Shown here in pieces: positions 59,100 to 64,000 of a DNA stretch of 64,000 nt. This DNA is from Sporosarcina sp. FSL W7-1349. GTDB lineage: Bacteria > Bacillota > Bacilli > Bacillales_A > Planococcaceae. Made by a program: the position numbers and the translations under genes. Each line of letters begins with the position of its first letter. The first letter of the stretch is position 1. The DNA lies in assembly GCF_038003045.1 (NCBI RefSeq), contig NZ_JBBOOK010000002.1, positions 744,001 to 808,000 on the forward strand, given 5' to 3'. The notes under the pieces are model-generated. The model was given only the letters and a program-made list of their open reading frames with translations. It had not been told where the DNA came from and ran no database searches.

Positions 59100-61059
59100 T
59101 TCTCGTAAGCTCCTTCGCTTTTTCTGAAAGGATTAACCGGGATTTCTCAAATTCAGAAATGGAGTCATATTCATCAAATAGCTGAATTAGCTTGGAGTTT
59201 TGGCTTTCTTTTGTGTCCGGATTGTAAACACCCAACAGATGTTGCAGCATTTCTTCCGACCCCCGTATTTTGGGTAGAATCCGTTGCGCAAACTGCAAAT
59301 CGAACGCCTTCTCCCGGTCGATTGGACAACCATCCAAATGAGACAAATTCTTAATATATAAATCAATTTGTTTCACAATCCGTGGACCAATTCCCATATT
59401 CGGGGTGACGGTATTCAATAATTGATGGACATTCCATAAAAACTCAAGCTCATAGTCGGACAGAGTCAACTTTCGGTCTTGGTAAATAAAGGCATGGACC
59501 GCATAGGAATTTTTCGTCTTCGACTCTCCTTTTTCCGGCTGGCTGTCCATGAGCAACATCTTAGTAAAAGGTTCTACGTGCAAGGTGAGAAGATTGGAGC
59601 GATCCAGAACCTTATCACTAAATTGATGGGTGCTCTCATCCAAGTTCACCGTACCTGTAAAGATGACATTATCCCCGATCAGCACTTCCGGCGGGTAATA
59701 GGAACCGTTATAAAATTTGTTTTGCAGGTCCCGATTGTATAACTTCAGTTTCCGGCGGCCTTTTTCCATTTCCAGGACGGAAAGAAATTGAGAAAAATAA
59801 TGTTCCACTTTTGCCAAGTTCATCTCATCAAAACAGACGACGAACGTTTCCGAGCGATTCTTCTCCGCCTCGATCAGCAAGTTGACGAGACCCGTGTCCG
59901 CCGGGCGATAGACATTATTGACAATGTCCGGATATCCAATTAAGTCGGTGTCATCTGTCCATGTCGGGCTAACCGGGATCATCAAGAACTTATCGGCATC
60001 CAAATGCAGACCCTTCTGATAGGCATTGACTAACTGGGATTTCCCCGTCCCGCTCATCCCTGCCAGAATAGTCAGTCCGCCCGTTTTGACGCAAGTATGA
60101 AAGTTGTACAAATCCTCGGTATTGTACATCAGATTCATCTTTTTTGTTTCAGTTAAAAATTGCTCCATGAATGCCTCTTCCATCCCTTTGAGCTTATCCT
60201 CGCCCTCATTCACTGAGACAGGTTCCGGCATTTTTTCGACATGGACAACTTCCTTTTCCTCTAGGACCGCTTCATCCTGCATGGGGACTTGGACCGTCGT
60301 CGTCTTCGCGGTCGCACTCTCATCCTGCAGCGACGTGATAATTTCATGGTCTTGATCCATGCCTACGAACATGACATCTTGGAAATTATAGATTTCATTC
60401 ATAACTTTTTTATCCACCAAATTGTATTTGATGGTTTTATCTTCCGATTCAAAACTAAAGCCGCCATGGGCATAATGGTGGCTAATGAATTCTCCGACTG
60501 CATAATATTCATTGTCAATCGTCTTATACAAGAGAATGCGAGGTGTATCTTCCGGCTCTCTCGAAACATGCTCATTCCGGCCTATGTATGTTCCATCATT
60601 CAAGTTCTGGATGAACTGTTCCCATGTGAAATCCTCCTGTGTAGCCTTGTCCTTGTTCTCCGTGAAAAGAGGTACGGGAATATAACTGGATTCCGGCGTG
60701 AACGATGCTTTTTTCGGTAAAAGATGAATGTTTTTCGCCGTAAAATACTCGACATTTGGACCGATCCGCTTTTCCACTTGAAAAACAAGAAGTTGTCCAT
60801 CGAGAAAATCTATTAGGCTTTGGATCCGCTGTTCCTTGTCGAAATAATGATCCTCAAATCCATGTTGCTCCAAGTCGCTGCCCCAACAAGTGATTACCCG
60901 CTGACTGTTTGGGAAGCTATGGGGCGGAGTCGAAAGAATCCGGATTGAAAACTGGATCTCATTCGAGTTATTAATAAAAACAGAGCGTTGGCCCGGATAC
61001 CGTGCTTCCGCCGTTTCAGCTACTACTCCTAAGATAAATGGCTCCCAAAATCTATACAT
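59083..61059 (-). CDS. McrB-type AAA+ NTPase
   Basis: A 658-residue protein: an unknown N-terminal region (1-290, possibly DNA- or ligand-binding; no TM) and a McrB-like AAA module with Walker A GMSGTGKS (334-341), VSPTWTDDTDLIGY (363-376), Walker B VVCFDEMNLAKVEHYFSQFL (407-426) and a sensor segment GTVNLDESTHQFSDKVLDR. In McrBC systems this subunit hydrolyses GTP and translocates DNA; whether this one uses GTP or ATP is open (the McrB MNxxDR-like element is NLDES here). It overlaps the upstream coiled-coil gene by eight bases and the nuclease gene by 17. Confidence 0.9.
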   Translation of the reverse strand: MYRFWEPFILGVVAETAEARYPGQRSVFINNSNEIQFSIRILSTPPHSFPNSQRVITCWGSDLEQHGFEDHYFDKEQRIQSLIDFLDGQLLVFQVEKRIGPNVEYFTAKNIHLLPKKASFTPESSYIPVPLFTENKDKATQEDFTWEQFIQNLNDGTYIGRNEHVSREPEDTPRILLYKTIDNEYYAVGEFISHHYAHGGFSFESEDKTIKYNLVDKKVMNEIYNFQDVMFVGMDQDHEIITSLQDESATAKTTTVQVPMQDEAVLEEKEVVHVEKMPEPVSVNEGEDKLKGMEEAFMEQFLTETKKMNLMYNTEDLYNFHTCVKTGGLTILAGMSGTGKSQLVNAYQKGLHLDADKFLMIPVSPTWTDDTDLIGYPDIVNNVYRPADTGLVNLLIEAEKNRSETFVVCFDEMNLAKVEHYFSQFLSVLEMEKGRRKLKLYNRDLQNKFYNGSYYPPEVLIGDNVIFTGTVNLDESTHQFSDKVLDRSNLLTLHVEPFTKMLLMDSQPEKGESKTKNSYAVHAFIYQDRKLTLSDYELEFLWNVHQLLNTVTPNMGIGPRIVKQIDLYIKNLSHLDGCPIDREKAFDLQFAQRILPKIRGSEEMLQHLLGVYNPDTKESQNSKLIQLFDEYDSISEFEKSRLILSEKAKELTRNGYTI

Positions 61060-62089
61060 ATGTAATTTCCCCCATCACTTTTTTCAGTTGCATAAAACTT
61101 TCAATTCGTTTAATATTTTCTCTAATCGTTTCTGGTACCATCTCTTCATAGACTACTTCATCGATCACATAGCTAAGGTAAAATATGTAGGCATACTGAT
61201 CTGCCTCTTCTATGAAATTTTGCAGTTCGTCCAATTCGAAAACAGTAATATGAAATGCTTCATTCTCTAAAATTCGGCTATTTTTTGGATGGCCAATCAT
61301 GGCTAATTTTTCTTTGGCTCGAGGCGGTAAGTTTGCTTGTTCCACTGCGTTCGAATTTTCCACCCGTAAGGCCGCATTTTCAGCCCGCAGCTTCTCGATA
61401 TCCGATTTAAATTTCGTCAGTTGCTCTTCCAATTCGGTTACTAACTTTTTCTCTTCGGCCAATGCTTGTCTCGCTTGGTTCAGATCCTTAATATATTCTG
61501 TGTTTTTCTCTTTCACTTCTTGTTTCAGTTGGTTGTTACGGGCAATCAATTCCTCTTTCTCTATTGTCAATTTTTCGATTTTTGACTGTAGTTTGTTCTC
61601 GATTTTCGCTGAAACGACCTGCTTTTCACTCGGCTTTTCCGGCTCACTCTCTTTTTCCACTACATCTGCCTCTTTCGCCGCCGTCTCTTCTTCGTCTCTA
61701 GTTTCATAGTATTCCCAAGCCTCCTCATAATGATTTTGTAGATAAAATATGAGAGCTGCCTTCCTGGCATCGCAATTCTCTTCTTGAACCACTTCCATTA
61801 TTTCGTCTTTGGATTCAATCTCTTTCTCTCCCATTTTTTCAATATAAAAAGGAAATGGCGGTATTAACTCCATACTTCTTAATTTGGATCGCACAGCTTT
61901 TGCTAACACTTTGTTTTGTAAAAATGGAATCGGCAATTTGACTAGTTTTTTTACGTTTTTCTCTGTTTTGGTGACAAAAAGCAACATGGCCAGCTCCTCG
62001 CTGGACAACTCCTCAATCATCCATTTAATAAAATCCCTATCTTCTAACCGTTCTACTTGTTCCTGATCAATTTCTAAAAGTTCACTCAA
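61052..62089 (-). CDS. coiled-coil protein of the McrBC-like operon
   Basis: A 345-residue protein with no family I recognise. A helical N-terminal domain (1-105), an acidic linker (105-150), a long coiled coil (about 155-250, heptad-rich with K/E/L/I) and a compact C-terminal domain (255-345, HPKNSRILENEAFHITVFEL and AYIFYLSYVIDEVVYEEM). No signal peptide or membrane helix. The TTG at 62089 follows AAGGAGGGGG. First gene of the operon and overlapping the AAA gene, so it is an integral third component, perhaps a sensor or scaffold. Confidence 0.85.
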   Translation of the reverse strand: MSELLEIDQEQVERLEDRDFIKWMIEELSSEELAMLLFVTKTEKNVKKLVKLPIPFLQNKVLAKAVRSKLRSMELIPPFPFYIEKMGEKEIESKDEIMEVVQEENCDARKAALIFYLQNHYEEAWEYYETRDEEETAAKEADVVEKESEPEKPSEKQVVSAKIENKLQSKIEKLTIEKEELIARNNQLKQEVKEKNTEYIKDLNQARQALAEEKKLVTELEEQLTKFKSDIEKLRAENAALRVENSNAVEQANLPPRAKEKLAMIGHPKNSRILENEAFHITVFELDELQNFIEEADQYAYIFYLSYVIDEVVYEEMVPETIRENIKRIESFMQLKKVMGEITYV

Positions 62090-62110
62090 TACTTCCCCCT
62101 CCTTAAGTCT

Positions 62111-62116
62111 ATTATA
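62111..62116 (-). promoter_or_regulatory. -10 box of the McrBC-like operon
   Basis: TATAAT on the minus strand lies only about 7 bases before the AAGGAGG, implying a very short leader. No clear -35. The 389-bp gap 62090-62478 also holds GGGGACATTTCAATGCCCC at 62224 (near-palindrome) but no gene. Confidence 0.35.
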
Positions 62117-62478
62117 CTATAATAATGGTTTTGAATTTGCGGATGTTCTTCAAACTTTTTTAATTACTTCCTATCGCAACAGGTCCTCCTACCTATATAA
62201 TTAAGAATAAAATTTCATTTCGTGGGGACATTTCAATGCCCCTTCTACCGTGAAAAACCACTTTTTTCTTATTATAATCATTGCGCTTCCCGGCCTCATA
62301 TTCTTTTGGCAATGCCCTTATTCCGCTGGCAGAAACTTTCCTTCTTCGCCATCCTAATTATGATGTTGGTGATTTGCATCCCTTGATAGAGCGCCTTTGA
62401 GTTTTCCAACAAAATAATATTACTTACGAAACAGGTACGGTAGAATAGGATAAACGGATTTTGCAAGGAGGATGTCCT

Positions 62479-63366
62479 TTGAAAGAAATACAGGTTTATC
62501 ATTATGATGCTTTTTCAATAAAACCGGGGAAAGGGAACCCAGCCGGAATTATACTGAACGGGGAACACCTTTCTACCGAAGAAATGCAGCAGGTGGCCAA
62601 AGTGGTCGGGTTTAGTGAATGTGCATTTCCCATCTTATCGGATCATGCAGACATTCGGATCCGTTATTTTACACCCGGTTATGAAACACCTCTTTGTGGA
62701 CATGCGACAATGGCTTCCATTGCGGCTCTCCTCGATCAAAACGTTCTTCCCCTGAAAGAAAACTATTTAATTGAAACATTAGCCGGTGTCCTTCCGGTAA
62801 GTGTTTCAAAGGATGATGCCTTTTATCAAATTCGGATGCATCACGCAAAACCGCAGTTCCGGTATTTCGAAGGGATAATAGAGGATTTGGCCCAAAGTCT
62901 AAACATCCCTGTTTCCGCCATCGATACAACATATCCAATTGTCTATGGCAGTACGGGGCAGTGGACCTTATGTGTTCCCATTGTAGATGTCAACGTATTT
63001 AAGCAAATGAAACCGCAAACGGCACAATTTCCGGAAATTTTAAAAGAACTTCCAAAGTCGTCCATTCATCCTTTCAGTTTCACAGCATTAAACGATGATG
63101 CGGATCTTCATGCCAGGCACTTTTCATCGCCTGACGCAGGTATAATCGAGGACCCTGTCACAGGTACGGCATCCGGTGTGTTAGGTGCATATATTGCAAC
63201 TTACCTCAAACCTGAGTTAAAAGAAACATACGATATAGTCGTAGAACAAGGCCAGGAAATGGGGAAGGACGGACGTGTAATTGTCCATGTCAATGCGCAA
63301 GATGACCTGAGCATTGCGATTTCGGGAACAGCTGTATTTGTCGAGGGAATTAAAATAACGATATGA
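62479..63366 (+). CDS. PhzF-family epimerase/isomerase-like protein
   Basis: A 295-residue protein with the PhzF N-terminus YHYDAFSIKPGKGNPAGIIL, the strand IRIRYFTPGYETPLCGHATM (catalytic glutamate region) and a second diaminopimelate-epimerase-like lobe with EDPVTGTASGVLGAYIATYL. The substrate of most Bacillus members is unknown. The TTG at 62479 is chosen because AAGGAGG lies seven bases upstream; the 62461 start overlaps it. Confidence 0.9.
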   Translation: MKEIQVYHYDAFSIKPGKGNPAGIILNGEHLSTEEMQQVAKVVGFSECAFPILSDHADIRIRYFTPGYETPLCGHATMASIAALLDQNVLPLKENYLIETLAGVLPVSVSKDDAFYQIRMHHAKPQFRYFEGIIEDLAQSLNIPVSAIDTTYPIVYGSTGQWTLCVPIVDVNVFKQMKPQTAQFPEILKELPKSSIHPFSFTALNDDADLHARHFSSPDAGIIEDPVTGTASGVLGAYIATYLKPELKETYDIVVEQGQEMGKDGRVIVHVNAQDDLSIAISGTAVFVEGIKITI

Positions 63367-63373
63367 AAATATA

Positions 63374-63405
63374 AATGGCAGTTCCGCCTTCGTAGAACTG
63401 CCATT
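63374..63405. terminator. hairpin between PhzF-like and VOC genes
   Basis: AATGGCAGTTC (63374-63384) and GAACTGCCATT (63395-63405) form a perfect 11-bp stem with a 10-base loop. It sits between convergent genes; T tracts are short. Confidence 0.65.
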
Positions 63406-63418
63406 CCAGATACAATTT

Positions 63419-63799
63419 TTACTTTTTCTCGAGCACAGCAAAATAATTGTCTTCGTCATCGGCAAAATTAAAGACTTTTCCCGTAGGCATCGTCATTACT
63501 TCTCCTACCGTAATGCCTTGCTTCAATAAGTTTTCACGGAATTTGTCAAGATCTTCTGTGTAAAACAGCAGTGACGGGGTTTGAAGGTTTAATTCGGGTT
63601 CCATTTTCGCTATAAATTCCTTATTATGAAGAACGATACTTGTTTCCGCTTCCGGAGTCGGAGCGACTTCAATCCATCGCATTCCCTGTCCGTTATCCTC
63701 CTCGGAAATGACAGCAAACCCCACTTTTTCCTTCCAAAATTTCAAGGCATCATCCTGATTCGTAACATACAACATCACTTGTCCCAACTGATGAATCAC
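63419..63799 (-). CDS. VOC/glyoxalase-family protein
   Basis: A 126-residue single-module VOC protein: HQLGQVMLYVTNQDDALKFW at the N-terminus, KVGFAVISEEDNGQGMRWIE, and FNFADDEDNYFAVLEKK at the end with the expected metal-glutamate position replaced by DEDN. Family includes glyoxalase I, bleomycin-resistance and dioxygenase-like proteins; no specific function. The GTG start at 63799 follows GGAGG. Confidence 0.88.
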   Translation of the reverse strand: MIHQLGQVMLYVTNQDDALKFWKEKVGFAVISEEDNGQGMRWIEVAPTPEAETSIVLHNKEFIAKMEPELNLQTPSLLFYTEDLDKFRENLLKQGITVGEVMTMPTGKVFNFADDEDNYFAVLEKK

Positions 63800-63945
63800 A
63801 TGCTATTCCTCCTTTACGCTATATCTAATTTGAAGTATTCCCGTTATGATCTAAATTTTCCTGCATAGATTGAAAGTATTAATGAATTTAAGGTCCCAGG
63901 TGAACTTCGGGGCATGCCTAATGTATAGTAAAGGCAGGTGATAAT

Positions 63946-64000
63946 ATGAAAACAAAACTATACATTGACAATGGACAGTTCCAAGCGGGTATAACGCTAA
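63946..64000 (+). CDS. start of a gene cut by the window end
   Basis: ATG at 63946 opens a frame for 18 codons (MKTKLYIDNGQFQAGITL) to the edge, preceded by AAAGGCAGGTG. Too short to classify. Confidence 0.35.
   Translation, partial: MKTKLYIDNGQFQAGITL

Noticed and set aside
62224..62242. GGGGACATTTCAATGCCCC as an operator or hairpin
   Set aside because: Arms are short and the loop is too small for a hairpin; no related copy seen to support an operator.

Overview
The window comes from a Bacillota chromosome of the Bacillales type. Strong purine-rich ribosome binding sites, frequent TTG and GTG starts, CcpA-like cre sites, a SigB-like promoter before a YsnF-type gene, a YxcD/DUF2653 gene, an HxlR-catechol dioxygenase cluster and short intergenic repeats of a kind common in Bacillaceae/Planococcaceae all point that way. 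Genus cannot be fixed from the sequence alone; a Sporosarcina-like or related aromatic-degrading soil bacterium is a reasonable guess. There are no rRNA, tRNA, CRISPR or complete transposase genes.

Layout. (1) 1-14.7 kb is an aromatic-acid catabolic region centred on gentisate: a flavin hydroxylase (cut by the window edge), gentisate 1,2-dioxygenase, an FAH-family hydrolase, an IclR regulator, a TRAP transporter, an MFS permease, a PaaK-like CoA ligase, a hotdog thioesterase, two further IclR regulators, a second flavin monooxygenase and an unknown 182-residue protein. The ligase-thioesterase-monooxygenase set suggests a CoA-thioester route into gentisate beside a direct hydroxylation route. 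An 18-bp operator-like motif occurs twice in this subcluster. (2) 14.7-22.5 kb holds an anti-sigma/propeller gene with a frameshifted ECF sigma gene, and a five-gene liv-type ABC importer. Each of these two operons is followed by an array of 21-bp repeats. (3) 22.7-36.3 kb is mixed housekeeping: MFS, a quinone/catechol response cluster (HxlR, CatE-like dioxygenase, FMN reductase), a split ChrA chromate transporter, a ROK repressor, a PAS-GGDEF-EAL protein, a methyltransferase, an NCS2 permease, a UbiB-like kinase and two small proteins. (4) 36.4-43.9 kb contains a LysR/F420-ligase-like pair and an AT-rich block with LysR, an RraA-like aldolase and a tripartite tricarboxylate transporter. (5) 44.0-46.7 kb has a VWA lipoprotein between two copies of a palindrome-bounded repeat, and a YsnF-like stress protein. 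(6) 46.8-57.3 kb is an eight-gene acyl-CoA operon (two MaoC hydratases, Ltp2-like thiolase-fold aldolase, DUF35 protein, two acyl-CoA dehydrogenases, aldehyde dehydrogenase, acyl-CoA ligase) divergent from a GAF/PucR-type activator. It resembles steroid side-chain retro-aldol modules. (7) 57.3-62.1 kb is a compact three-gene McrBC-like operon: DUF2357/PD-(D/E)XK nuclease, McrB-type AAA GTPase/ATPase and a coiled-coil protein. It is the best candidate for an undescribed defence system. (8) The end holds PhzF-like and VOC proteins and the start of one more gene.

The most interesting items are the two 21-bp repeat arrays placed in the same way behind two operons, the three-gene McrBC-like system, the retro-aldolase-type operon in a Bacillota genome, the shared IclR operator, and a palindromic element that supplies the stop codons of the genes it touches. 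Functions are assigned from motifs and context only; no database search was run.
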